Of a stretch of 64,000 nucleotides of DNA, positions 17,801 through 24,712 are shown in pieces. Made by a program: the position numbers and the translations under genes. Source of the DNA: Paractinoplanes aksuensis. Lineage in GTDB: Bacteria; Actinomycetota; Actinomycetes; Mycobacteriales; Micromonosporaceae. The notes beneath the pieces are model-generated. The model was given only the letters and a program-made list of their open reading frames with translations, did not search any database and had not been told where the DNA came from. How positions within the stretch are numbered: position 1 is the stretch's first letter; each line of letters starts with the position of its first letter. The DNA lies in NCBI RefSeq assembly GCF_024137025.1, contig NZ_JAMYJR010000002.1, positions 372,001 through 436,000 on the forward strand. Direction: 5' to 3'.

Positions 17801-17937
17801 TCGAAGACGAGGGGCAGCGGGCCGAGCTGGCCGCGATGGGCTGCCCGTACGGCCAGGGTTTCCTCTTCTCGAAGCCGGTGTGGCCGCACGAGATCGCGGC
17901 CCGGCCCGAGCCCGGCCTCATGTCGCCCGCAGCCTGA
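14896..17937 (+). CDS. Membrane PAS-GGDEF-EAL cyclic di-GMP protein
   Basis: 1013 residues. About nine hydrophobic helices span residues 10-315, then a coiled linker and GAF-like part, a PAS domain (about 455-575), GGDEF (658-662 in MGGDEF) and EAL (790-792 in VEALVRW). Catalytic signatures look intact on both sides: DLDDFKDVND and GGDEF for the cyclase, EAL, ITES, DDFGTGYSSL (from 910) and EGIED for the phosphodiesterase. It could make or degrade cyclic di-GMP in response to a signal sensed by the membrane or PAS part. GGAGGAGGG lies before the ATG. Confidence 0.95.
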   Translation: MTTRAARAAFGAWIVVLTAFYYAFPNSHLVTWALLGYSCAAAIVWGVRLNRPARRLPWYLIAAGLVCFVTGDTVYNLILWRGLEPAFPGPADLLYLLVYPLITGAFLLFVRSRGGASNRAALLDALVPTVGLGLLSWVYWIAPFTRSHELSFLEKLVSITYPLGDVLALAVTLRMLTSHGRRPRALTALVVAIAGLLVSDIFYGQSQLNSAWSLGGPVDLGWIVFYAVMGWSALMPSMRELTEKLPHQGGAELGTNRIVWMATAALIAPAILYVEWINGHEVEEARGGVVDAPVIAAAAALMFLLVLARVNGLADSQRRARARERALHQAGAALFAATTEPEAAQAIKDGVATLMPPETPFALTLSCDADVPHEPGLRLLTAAEVPAGLPSDEFAHYLCATVPLPGDNRVGIWLLGAPGSVLRELMPSIEAFLGQIEVVMQRIGLSREVSQRDSEAYFRTLIQNASDVILIVDGDDRITYASPSADTVLGHPDLAGAPLGSLIALSHHAALGDTLAAIRAGRDQDEAADLSVLCADGRLLQVECTGRDLREDPTVRGLVLTIRDVTDQRRLENDLSHLAFHDGLTGLANRVLFRNRLEQAFAVAGRDDATIAVLFVDLDDFKDVNDTLGHAVGDQLLVSVGERIGSIIGVADTAARMGGDEFAILIEQSPDATRAEELAAQLVRALAVPVEVSDGIGGTHIVSGAASIGVATNRDAESATEVLRHADLALYQAKGEDKGTWQRYRRELHTAMVQRLETRTALHEAIDGEQFALMYQPIVDLTTGAMAGVEALVRWQHPTRGLLGPYHFIEVAEESGAIVEIGRWVLRAALAEFTRMRTGTTLKYVSVNVSARQFRTPGFVDQVRQAIEDSGAEPGWLLLEITESLLLRDADQVWHDLGELRALGVRIAIDDFGTGYSSLSYLRQMPVDVLKVDKSFIDDILGSEQQRALVDAIVTLARNLDLAVVAEGIEDEGQRAELAAMGCPYGQGFLFSKPVWPHEIAARPEPGLMSPAA

Positions 17938-17989
17938 ATTTCGGTTCATTCACTGGCAATAACCGCCAGTAGGCGGCAGGGTTCTCGGT

Positions 17990-18649
17990 GTGCTCGAGAA
18001 TCCCGTATGGGCCGCCCTCTCGGGGCCGCAGGCCTGTTTCGCCGAGGCGTCCGGTGACGCCGCCCGCTACCTGCCCGACGTCTCCCCCTGGTGCGCGCTG
18101 GCCGATCCGGCCGACCCGGCGGCCTGGGCCGATCTGGCCGGCCTGACCGACCAGGCCGCGCTGACCGCGCCGGTGATCCGTCCGCCCGACGGCTGGGCCA
18201 CGGTGGCGGTGATCCCGGGCGTCCAGATGGTCGGCCACACGATGACCGGCGTCCGCGACCCCGAGGTCGTCCCCCTCACCGAGACCGACGTGCCCGAGAT
18301 GCTCGACTTGGTCGAGCGCGCCCAGCCCGGCCCGTTCGGCAAGCGCACTGTCGAACTGGGCCACTATCTGGGCCTGCGCCACGAGGGCCGGCTGGTCGCG
18401 ATGGCCGGCGAACGGTTCCGGCTACCCGGCTGGACCGAGGTCAGCGCCGTCTGCACCGACCCCGACTTCCGCGGTCAGGGATTCGGCGCGCGGCTCACCA
18501 TGGCCGTGGCGGCCGGCATCCTCGAACACGGCGACCTGCCGTTCCTGCATGTCGCGGCCGACAACGCCGCGGCCATCCGGCTCTACGAACGGCTCGGCTT
18601 CCAGGTCGGCCACGACGTGGTGTTCGCGTCGTACCGGCTACTCCCCTAG
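17990..18649 (+). CDS. GNAT-family N-acetyltransferase
   Basis: 219 residues. The C-terminal half has the acetyl-CoA motif VCTDPDFRGQGFGARLT and the NAAAIRLYERLGFQVGHDV ending of the FR47-like GNAT fold; the N-terminal 90 residues are unassigned. The acceptor substrate is unknown. GTG at 17990 lies 7 bases after CAGGGT, a weak leaderless match. The end overlaps the convergent coiled-coil gene by 12 bases. Confidence 0.87.
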   Translation: MLENPVWAALSGPQACFAEASGDAARYLPDVSPWCALADPADPAAWADLAGLTDQAALTAPVIRPPDGWATVAVIPGVQMVGHTMTGVRDPEVVPLTETDVPEMLDLVERAQPGPFGKRTVELGHYLGLRHEGRLVAMAGERFRLPGWTEVSAVCTDPDFRGQGFGARLTMAVAAGILEHGDLPFLHVAADNAAAIRLYERLGFQVGHDVVFASYRLLP

Positions 18650-18898
18650 CGCGCCGTCCGGGTCCGGCTTGGCGTTACCGGCGTCGGCCCAGCGGTCCTG
18701 CAGGTCGCCGATGCGCTGCAGCACGTCGGCGAGCTCGCCGCGGACCCGGGCCAGGCGGTTCTGCTGATCGGCGGGCAGGCCGCCGCCGTGGTCGTGCGAG
18801 GTGAGTGTGGTCTCGGACTCCTCCAGCTCCTCCCGCCGCTCGTGCAGCTGGTTGAGCTGGGACTCGTACTCGGCCTGGGTGATCGGTTCGGGTTGCAT
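18638..18898 (-). CDS. Small coiled-coil protein
   Basis: 86 residues from the ATG at 18898, which follows AAGGGA. The whole protein is charged and helical, with EYESQLNQLHERREELEE and a second helix RLARVRGELADVLQRIGDLQ, suggesting an antiparallel coiled coil. It contains no known domain that I recognise. A longer in-frame extension upstream overlaps the next promoter and is not used. Confidence 0.68.
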   Translation of the reverse strand: MQPEPITQAEYESQLNQLHERREELEESETTLTSHDHGGGLPADQQNRLARVRGELADVLQRIGDLQDRWADAGNAKPDPDGALGE

Positions 18899-18989
18899 GG
18901 GCGTCCCTTTCCCTCGTGCCGGCCGGGCCGAACGCCGGCGTGACCGGACGCACGCCGTTCTGTCGTACCGGGATGGCAAGCTCGGCCCC

Positions 18990-19580
18990 ATGGTTAGCTT
19001 CGATCCCAAGGCCGATCTTGTCCACTATCTGCAGCGGGCCCGCGAGGCGTTGCTGTGGAAGCTCGACGGACTGTCCGACTACGACGTCCGGCGGCCGCTG
19101 GTGCCCACCGGCACCAACCTGCTCGGTCTCGTCAAACACGTCGCGGGCGTCGAGGCCGGCTACTTCGGCCTCACCTTCGGGCGGCCGTTCCCCGAGCCGA
19201 TGGCCTGGGTCGATGACGACGCCGAGGACAACGCCGACATGTGGGCGACCGAGTCCGAGACGCGCGAGCAGATCGTCGACCTCTACCGGCGGGTCCGGGC
19301 CCACGGCGACCGGACGATCCAGGAACTGCCGCTCGAGGCGACCGGGCGGGTGCCGTGGTGGCCGGCCGAGAGCAACGAGGTATCGCTGCACTACATCCTG
19401 GTCCACGTGACGGCCGAGCTGAACCGGCACGCCGGGCATGCCGACATCGTGCGCGAGCTGATCGACGAGTCGGTCGGGGTGCGGGCCGGCCACAGCAACC
19501 TGCCGCCGGGCGACCGCGACTGGTGGGTCGCCTACCGGGAACGGCTCGAGCGGGTGGCCCGCCTGTCGTTGCGCGACTGA
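18990..19580 (+). CDS. DinB-like protein (DUF664)
   Basis: 196 residues of the DinB four-helix bundle: LLWKLDGLSDYDVRRPLVP, LGLVKHVAGVEAGYFG and LHYILVHVTAELNRHAGHAD. The three His positions (in KHV, LHY and RHAGH) fit the metal site of the superfamily. Members act as thiol-dependent transferases or isomerases, but this subgroup has no assigned reaction. The ATG start lies 7 bases after CAAGCT. Confidence 0.88.
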   Translation: MVSFDPKADLVHYLQRAREALLWKLDGLSDYDVRRPLVPTGTNLLGLVKHVAGVEAGYFGLTFGRPFPEPMAWVDDDAEDNADMWATESETREQIVDLYRRVRAHGDRTIQELPLEATGRVPWWPAESNEVSLHYILVHVTAELNRHAGHADIVRELIDESVGVRAGHSNLPPGDRDWWVAYRERLERVARLSLRD

Positions 19581-20245
19581 GGGCGGCGGGCCCGGCGCGG
19601 CAGTTGCACGCCGGCGAGGGTCCGGGTGGCGGCCGGGCCGCGCCGGCGGCGGGGCTTGACCCGGCGCCGGTCCTCGAACGCCAGCAGGTCGATCGTGTCG
19701 TGGGTGCGCACGGGGTCGGGCGTCTCGTCCTCGGGACGGGCGTAGGCCGACTCGGCCTCATAGACCGGGGCGGGCGCGGGGGCGGGCACGAAGCGCGGGA
19801 AGCGGTCGGACACCGCGATGGCCCGCTCCGGGTTGGCCAGCACCAGGGCCGCGGCCAGGTTGGCCACCGCGAAGGGCAGGCCCAGCAGCAGCCAGCCCGG
19901 GTTCGAGCCGGTCCCGGCGGCGGCGAGGACGGCCGCGGCCACCGCGACGCTCAAGGCGGCCGCGGTGCCGATGCGCCGGATCGAGTACGAGCCGAAACCC
20001 GAGAGCCGGGCCACGGCGGTGGCGCAGAGGGCGGCCAGCGCCACCGCGACCAGCCACGCGACGATGAGCGGCCACAACCGGTGCCACGTGCCGTCGGCGT
20101 CGCCGAACATGAACACCAGGAACGGCACGCCGATCACGGCCACCGCCAGCAGCACCACCGCGTCCACGGTCAGCACGATCGCCGCCGCCATCACGGTGTC
20201 GACGCGTGAACTCCGCGCGGACTCCGCCACATCCATGTCGACCAT
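19532..20245 (-). CDS. Four-helix membrane protein with basic tail
   Basis: 237 residues. Four hydrophobic helices lie between about residues 18 and 140, then a Pro/Ala-rich stretch and a very Arg-rich C-terminal tail. I do not recognise the family. The last 49 bases overlap the convergent DinB-like gene, which is long for real genes, so the true end or the gene itself is less certain. Confidence 0.6.
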   Translation of the reverse strand: MVDMDVAESARSSRVDTVMAAAIVLTVDAVVLLAVAVIGVPFLVFMFGDADGTWHRLWPLIVAWLVAVALAALCATAVARLSGFGSYSIRRIGTAAALSVAVAAAVLAAAGTGSNPGWLLLGLPFAVANLAAALVLANPERAIAVSDRFPRFVPAPAPAPVYEAESAYARPEDETPDPVRTHDTIDLLAFEDRRRVKPRRRRGPAATRTLAGVQLPRRARRPQSRNDRRATRSSRSR

Positions 20246-20290
20246 TGCCCCGCCCTCCCCAGACCCTGACGGAGGAACTTAACGTACGCC

Positions 20291-21457
20291 TCAGAGCTGA
20301 CCGTGGTTGGGCGGCTGGATGTCGGCGAGCTCCCACGCGGCCAGGTGGTGATACTTCCAGTCGACTGGGTCGTGCACGCTGTGGGTGCGGGCGTTGCGCC
20401 AGTGCCGGTCCAGGTCGTACTTGCTGGCGGCGGAACTGGTGCCGCACAACGCGAACAGCTCCGACCCGGCCTCGACCGCCACCTCGCTGCCGAAGGCCTT
20501 GGCGGCGGCCACGGCCAGCGAGCCCCGGGCCGCGGCAGCGGCGTCGGCGGGCACCCGGCCGATCCCGTCCAGCGTGCGGGCCGCGTCGGCCAGCAGGGAC
20601 TCGGCCGCGCGGACCCGGGTCGCCAGCCGGCCGTAGCGGTACATGACGTGCGGGTCCTCGACCGCGCGGCCGGCGCCGGCCCGCACCGCCTCGGTCGACG
20701 GCCGGGCCTTGTCACGCAGGTAGGCCCGGGCGTCGGCCAGGGCCCCACCAGCGATGCCGACCTCGATCGCGGCGTGCACCAACTGGGCGCGGGCGCCCAG
20801 TTGCTGCGGTCCCTCGTACGCCCGGGAGTAGTCGAGGGCGAACTCGACCGGCACGTCGGTGAACGTGGCGGTGCCGCTGATCGTGGCCCGCTGCCCGATG
20901 ACGTCCCAGTCGGTGCCGACCTCGACGCCCGGAGCATCGCGCGGCACGAAGGCGAGCACCAGCCGACCGTCCTCGCCGACCGCGCTGACCGCGATCCAGG
21001 CGCTGGTCAGGGCCCCGGTCGTGTAGTACTTGACCCCGTTCAGCCGTCCGCCCGCCACGCGGGTCTTGAGGTCTTGGGCGTGCTTCCCGCCCCGTTCGGC
21101 CAGCGCGTTGCCGATCCGGCGCCCGGCCCGCACGTCGGCGAACAGGCGCTCGCGCAGCTCGCCCCCGCCGTGGACGGCCAGCACGTCGATCAGCAGGTAG
21201 TGGGCCTGCGGCACCTGGGCCAGGGCGGGGTCGGCGGCGGCGATCAGCCGGGTCGCCTCGGCCAGCGTGGACGGGCCGAGACCGGGGCCGCCGTCCTCGG
21301 CCGGCACGGTGATCGCGAGAAGACCGGAGCCGTCGAGAAGGGCCAGGGCCTCGTACGGGATGGCTTCGGCGCCGTTGCGGTCGCGCTCGACCGCGCCCGG
21401 GGCGAGAGCGGCGGCCAGCTCGGCCGCGGCGGCGACCGCTTCGTCATGGGTCTTCAT
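20291..21457 (-). CDS. Acyl-CoA dehydrogenase-like flavoprotein (SfnB/DszC type)
   Basis: 388 residues. The N-terminal and middle domains follow the acyl-CoA dehydrogenase fold, but the normal catalytic segment is replaced by KYYTTGALTSAWIAV and the C-terminus has LFALCGTSSAASKYDLDRHW, features of the SfnB, DszC and flavin-dependent monooxygenase branch. Such enzymes use reduced flavin and oxygen on sulfones, thiophenes or similar compounds. A sulfur role would fit the sulfonate locus further along, but the distance makes this only a suggestion. The ATG overlaps the upstream DUF1810 stop (ATGA). Confidence 0.85.
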   Translation of the reverse strand: MKTHDEAVAAAAELAAALAPGAVERDRNGAEAIPYEALALLDGSGLLAITVPAEDGGPGLGPSTLAEATRLIAAADPALAQVPQAHYLLIDVLAVHGGGELRERLFADVRAGRRIGNALAERGGKHAQDLKTRVAGGRLNGVKYYTTGALTSAWIAVSAVGEDGRLVLAFVPRDAPGVEVGTDWDVIGQRATISGTATFTDVPVEFALDYSRAYEGPQQLGARAQLVHAAIEVGIAGGALADARAYLRDKARPSTEAVRAGAGRAVEDPHVMYRYGRLATRVRAAESLLADAARTLDGIGRVPADAAAAARGSLAVAAAKAFGSEVAVEAGSELFALCGTSSAASKYDLDRHWRNARTHSVHDPVDWKYHHLAAWELADIQPPNHGQL

Positions 21458-21861
21458 CGGTTCAGCAGCTCCAGGGTGCGCTCGTCGGGACCGTCGTAGA
21501 GGTGGTCGAGGACCTGCTCGAAGGGGGCCGGGTCGGCGGCGGCCCGGGCGAACAGGGTCATCGACGACCGCAGCTTGAGGTCGTCGGGGTACCCGAAGAT
21601 CTGGGCCGCGCTGCGGTCGGCCGCGGCCAGCAGGGCAGCCAGTTCCAGCAGGCGCGGGCCGAGCACCGGGTGGGCCAGGTAGGCCCGGGCCTCGTCCAGG
21701 TCCTCGATCGCGTAGTGCTGGGCCGTGGGGCTCGAACCCAGACCGCTGATCTGCGGGAAGACGAACCACATCCAGTGCGTCCGCTTGCGGCCGGCGGTCA
21801 GCTCGGCCTTCGCGTCCTCGTATGTGTCGTGCTGCGCCTGGACGAATCGGTCGAGACTCAT
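21454..21861 (-). CDS. DUF1810 protein
   Basis: 135 residues. RFVQAQHDTYEDAKAEL and HWMWFVFPQISGLGSS are the conserved blocks of DUF1810, a widespread bacterial family of unknown function. It is translationally coupled to the flavoprotein downstream. TAGCCT lies 6 bases before the ATG. Confidence 0.92.
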   Translation of the reverse strand: MSLDRFVQAQHDTYEDAKAELTAGRKRTHWMWFVFPQISGLGSSPTAQHYAIEDLDEARAYLAHPVLGPRLLELAALLAAADRSAAQIFGYPDDLKLRSSMTLFARAAADPAPFEQVLDHLYDGPDERTLELLNR

Positions 21862-21867
21862 TTGTTC

Positions 21868-21873
21868 AGGCTA
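21868..21873 (-). promoter_or_regulatory. -10 element (TAGCCT) of a probable leaderless promoter
   Basis: On the minus strand TAGCCT ends 6 bases before the ATG of the DUF1810 gene at 21861; no ribosome-binding site is visible. Confidence 0.6.
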
Positions 21874-21955
21874 CGGCGGCGTTTCCCCGCCCGGGACGGG
21901 GGAACGCGCCTACATTGAGGCGACCCCCCGCGGCATACGATCGAAGAAGGCTCTC

Positions 21956-22438
21956 ATGCGCGCGGTTTCCAGGATCTTCGCGGCGGCCCTGATGGCATCG
22001 ACCGCCCTGCTCGTCCCGGCCGGCCCGGCCCAGGCCGCACCGACCGGAGTAATCGTCAGCCGGCACGACGGCCGCTGCCTCGACGCCGACATCTCCAACC
22101 CGACCCACGACGGCACCAAGGTGCAGACCTGGCAGTGCATCGCGGGCGGACGCAACCAGCGCTGGACCAGCTATCGCGACGGCTCGATCCGCAGCTCGTG
22201 GGACGGGCGCTGCCTCGACCTCGACATCTCGGCCGGCACCGGCAACGGCACCAAGGTGCAACTGTGGGCGTGTAACGGCTGGCTCAACCAGAAGTGGAAC
22301 CTGAACGCCGACGGCACCATCACCAGCCGCCACGACGGCCGCTGCCTCGACGAGGACATCGCCGGCGGCACCCGGAACGGGACACGCGTGCAGGTATGGG
22401 ACTGCAACGGGTGGCTGAATCAGAAATGGCGCCGATAG
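21956..22438 (+). CDS. Secreted ricin B-type lectin
   Basis: 160 residues. A signal peptide (about 1-31, ending PAQAA) is followed by one beta-trefoil of three repeats, each with HDGRCLD- or WDGRCLD-type openings and QxW endings (QTWQC, QLWAC, QVWDC, each with a later NQ-W). All three sugar-binding subdomains look intact. There is no catalytic module, so it is a stand-alone secreted carbohydrate-binding protein. GAAGAAGG precedes the ATG at 21956. Confidence 0.93.
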   Translation: MRAVSRIFAAALMASTALLVPAGPAQAAPTGVIVSRHDGRCLDADISNPTHDGTKVQTWQCIAGGRNQRWTSYRDGSIRSSWDGRCLDLDISAGTGNGTKVQLWACNGWLNQKWNLNADGTITSRHDGRCLDEDIAGGTRNGTRVQVWDCNGWLNQKWRR

Positions 22439-22465
22439 CGGCCCATAAACCCCGACAATGGGACC

Positions 22466-23191
22466 ATGTCGGACGGCGAGTTCCTTCGGTACGCCGGCGC
22501 GCTGGCCGCCGCGGGCCTGCTGTTCCTGATCCTGGCCGTGCTGGGCCTCGGCCAGGGTCTGATCCTGCGCGTCCTCGACGTGCTGCTGGGCCTGGCGTTC
22601 CTCGGCTACGCGGGCTACCTGATGGTGGTGGCGCCGGACTCGCCGTTCATGTCGTGGTTCGTCTTCGCGACACCGGCCCTGGGTCTGGTCGTGGCCGGGG
22701 TCGCCCGCCGCCGCTCCCGGGCCAGGATGAAACGGCTCGAGGAGGACCACAGCGGCCAGCCGTACGTGGCCCCGGCCGTGACTGCCGATCGCCAGCCGTT
22801 CCCGACACCGCCTCCCCCGCTCGACCCGACGGCGCCGGCCGCGACCAAGAAGAAGAAGTCCGACGGCGCCAAGACCGGGGCGATGCCGTCCGGTCTGCCC
22901 CCGTCCGGCCTGGGCGAGAAGCCGGTCGAGGCCGAGCCACGCCCACCCCGCCCGTCCGGCCTGCCCCAACTGGGTCCCGACCAACCCACCGGCCCCGCAT
23001 CGCCCGCCTTTCCCACCGGCCCCACCTTCCACGCCTCGCCCGGTGGGCCTGCGACGCACGGATCTTCCGCCGGGCCCGCGCCGTTCGCACCGCACTCGGA
23101 GCCGGGGTATCGGGCGCGGCACGGGGCGTCCGGCGACGAGACGGCCGAGCACGACTACGCCCGCGGCCGGCACCGCTCCGACACCGACTGA
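22466..23191 (+). CDS. Membrane protein with Pro-rich cytoplasmic tail
   Basis: 241 residues. Three hydrophobic helices (about 8-30, 34-55, 62-82) are followed by RRRSRARMK and a long Pro/Gly/Ser-rich disordered tail of about 150 residues. I do not recognise the family. The basic stretch after the last helix predicts the tail is cytoplasmic. GACAAT ends 6 bases before the ATG, a weaker leaderless match. Confidence 0.7.
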   Translation: MSDGEFLRYAGALAAAGLLFLILAVLGLGQGLILRVLDVLLGLAFLGYAGYLMVVAPDSPFMSWFVFATPALGLVVAGVARRRSRARMKRLEEDHSGQPYVAPAVTADRQPFPTPPPPLDPTAPAATKKKKSDGAKTGAMPSGLPPSGLGEKPVEAEPRPPRPSGLPQLGPDQPTGPASPAFPTGPTFHASPGGPATHGSSAGPAPFAPHSEPGYRARHGASGDETAEHDYARGRHRSDTD

Positions 23192-23203
23192 TCCGGCGCT
23201 GAC

Positions 23204-23209
23204 TAAATT
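23204..23209 (+). promoter_or_regulatory. -10 element (TAAATT) of a probable leaderless promoter
   Basis: TAAATT ends 6 bases before the ATG of the maleylpyruvate-isomerase-like gene; the AT content stands out sharply from the GC-rich surroundings. Confidence 0.65.
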
Positions 23210-23215
23210 GTCGGC

Positions 23216-23872
23216 ATGGACTACCGCCGGACGTACCGCTCCGCCGCCGTGACTTTCGTGGACCTGGTGAGACGGGTCCCCGCCGATCGCCTGGACGGCC
23301 CCGGCCTGGGCGACTGGACGCTACGCGAACTGATCAGCCACACGATCAGCTCGGCCCTGGAACAGGTGCCCGCAGTCCTGGGAACGGCCTCGTCCTCGGC
23401 GCCGCGCTCACCATCACTGCCCGGCGCGCCCCGCAAGGCCCCCCAGCCCGTCAACATCGAGGCCCCCGAGGGCTACTTCGCCTTCGTCCGAGACGTGCCC
23501 GCGGACGTGTACGCGGCCGCGGTAGCCGCCTCCACCGACGACGCCCGCCGCCCCGTCGACTTCGACTCCACCGGCGAACTGGCCGGCCGAGCCACCCAGT
23601 CTTTGGCCGCAGTGGGCGACGACGACGTGGTGACCACTCCCGTCGGCGGCATGCGCGTGCGCGACTGGCTCCCCACCCGCACCTTCGAGCTCGTAGTACA
23701 TGGTGCGGATGTGGCAGCCGCAGCCGGAGTGCCGGCCGGTTTCGACCCCGCAGCGGTATCCGAGGCAACATTGCTGGCCGCCCGGATCGCGGTCGCCCTG
23801 GGCGAGGGCCCCACGGTGCTGAGCGCGCTGACCGGCCGCTCACCCCTACCGGAAAAGTTCACGGTGGTCTGA
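23216..23872 (+). CDS. Maleylpyruvate isomerase-family mycothiol-dependent protein
   Basis: 218 residues. The N-terminal DinB-like metal and mycothiol-binding bundle is recognisable from GDWTLRELISHTISS and TFELVVHGADVAAAAGV, with His in both helices. Such proteins are usually actinobacterial mycothiol-dependent isomerases or transferases of unknown substrate. A decayed copy of this gene's last 130 bases follows directly. Confidence 0.8.
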   Translation: MDYRRTYRSAAVTFVDLVRRVPADRLDGPGLGDWTLRELISHTISSALEQVPAVLGTASSSAPRSPSLPGAPRKAPQPVNIEAPEGYFAFVRDVPADVYAAAVAASTDDARRPVDFDSTGELAGRATQSLAAVGDDDVVTTPVGGMRVRDWLPTRTFELVVHGADVAAAAGVPAGFDPAAVSEATLLAARIAVALGEGPTVLSALTGRSPLPEKFTVV

Positions 23873-23875
23873 CGT

Positions 23876-24004
23876 CTCGACCCCGCGGCCGCCTCGAGGG
23901 CGACGCTGCTGGCAGTCGGATCCCTGTCGCCCTGGGCTACGGCCCCAACCGTGCGACGTACGGACCGACCGCACCCCTTACCCGACATGTCGCAGGTGGT
24001 CTGA
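23876..24004 (+). pseudogene. Degenerate duplicate of the preceding gene's 3' end
   Basis: Bases 23876-24004 align along their length with 23741-23872. The aligned reading gives LDPAAASRATLLAV and a terminal PLPDMSQVV against FDPAAVSEATLLAA and PLPEKFTVV in the intact gene, and both end in GTGGTCTGA. Several indels break the middle. This is a decayed tandem duplication of the last ~43 codons, or the remnant of a deleted paralogue. Confidence 0.75.
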
Positions 24005-24176
24005 CCAGTTGGTTCGCGCTTGTCAATTGTCGCCGGACAGGCGGGCTTCGGCGTGGCCACCGCCGCGCGCCGGCCGGGCTGACTCGTCGCACTCAGCTGA
24101 GGTTTTCGGAGCCGGTCTCACCGAACTGCAACCGGTCTGCTCTTCAACCCGGGCCAAAATGCCCGAACAGAGGGAT

Positions 24177-24446
24177 ATGACCGACACAATGATCATCGAA
24201 CTGGGCCTCGGCGCGATGACAATCGCCGCCAAGATGTGTGCGCCGGTCCTGCTGACGGCCCTGGCGGTCGGCTTCGCGATCTCCCTGTTCCAGTCGGTGA
24301 CCCAGATCCAGGAAGCAACCCTGTCCTTCGTTCCGAAGGCCGCCGCGGTCTGCGCCGCCCTCCTCTTCTCGGGCAACTGGATGCTCCACGAAATGATCAC
24401 CTACACCACGCAACTCTTCGGCCGCATACCCCAGCTGATCGGCTGA
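24177..24446 (+). CDS. fliQ: Flagellar export protein FliQ (orphan gene)
   Basis: 89 residues, the normal FliQ length, with two transmembrane helices. The segment VGFAISLFQSVTQIQEATLS is diagnostic of FliQ, and FVPKAAAVCAALLF follows as expected. FliQ forms part of the FliPQR gate of the flagellar type III export apparatus in the membrane. No other flagellar gene is in the window: neighbours are a maleylpyruvate-isomerase-like gene and a ROK regulator. It may be the only copy displaced from the main cluster or a second copy. The start ATG 24177 (MTDTM) is typical; AGAGGG is very close. An in-frame ATG at 24159 is possible. Confidence 0.93.
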   Translation: MTDTMIIELGLGAMTIAAKMCAPVLLTALAVGFAISLFQSVTQIQEATLSFVPKAAAVCAALLFSGNWMLHEMITYTTQLFGRIPQLIG

Positions 24447-24473
24447 CCACCCGCCCCACCACTCCCGAAAGTC

Positions 24474-24712
24474 AGCATGCCTGCCGACCCGCGAACACCG
24501 CCGGTCGTCCACAAGCGCACACTCACCGATAGCCAGCCTGACTGTCGACCCGCCCGCATCGGCCGCCCACAGGCAGGAATCCAGCAAGAGTCAGCCCGAC
24601 TGTCGATCCACTCCGGCATCTGACGTCCACAGGCGGCGACCCACTGATGGCCAGCCTGACTGTCGATCCTTGCTCGCTTCGGTCGTCCACAGACGCGGAA
24701 TCAGCGGCTGAC
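24474..24712. repeat. Four imperfect ~60-bp tandem repeats
   Basis: Units begin at 24474, 24535, 24593 and 24653 (spacing 61, 58 and 60). Each has the core AGCCTGACTGTCGAYCC followed about 20 bases later by a GTCCACAG-like word; two of these words are TCGTCCACA (24505, 24683). The array fills the gap between fliQ and the ROK gene and runs into the ROK stop codon. Confidence 0.85.

Noticed and set aside
14749..17949. Minus-strand frame of 1066 codons opposite the PAS-GGDEF-EAL gene
   Set aside because: Shadow frame with no domains; the plus strand encodes an obvious multidomain protein.
24474..24712. CRISPR array
   Set aside because: Units are tandem and degenerate along their whole length, without constant short repeats and unique spacers, and no cas genes are present.
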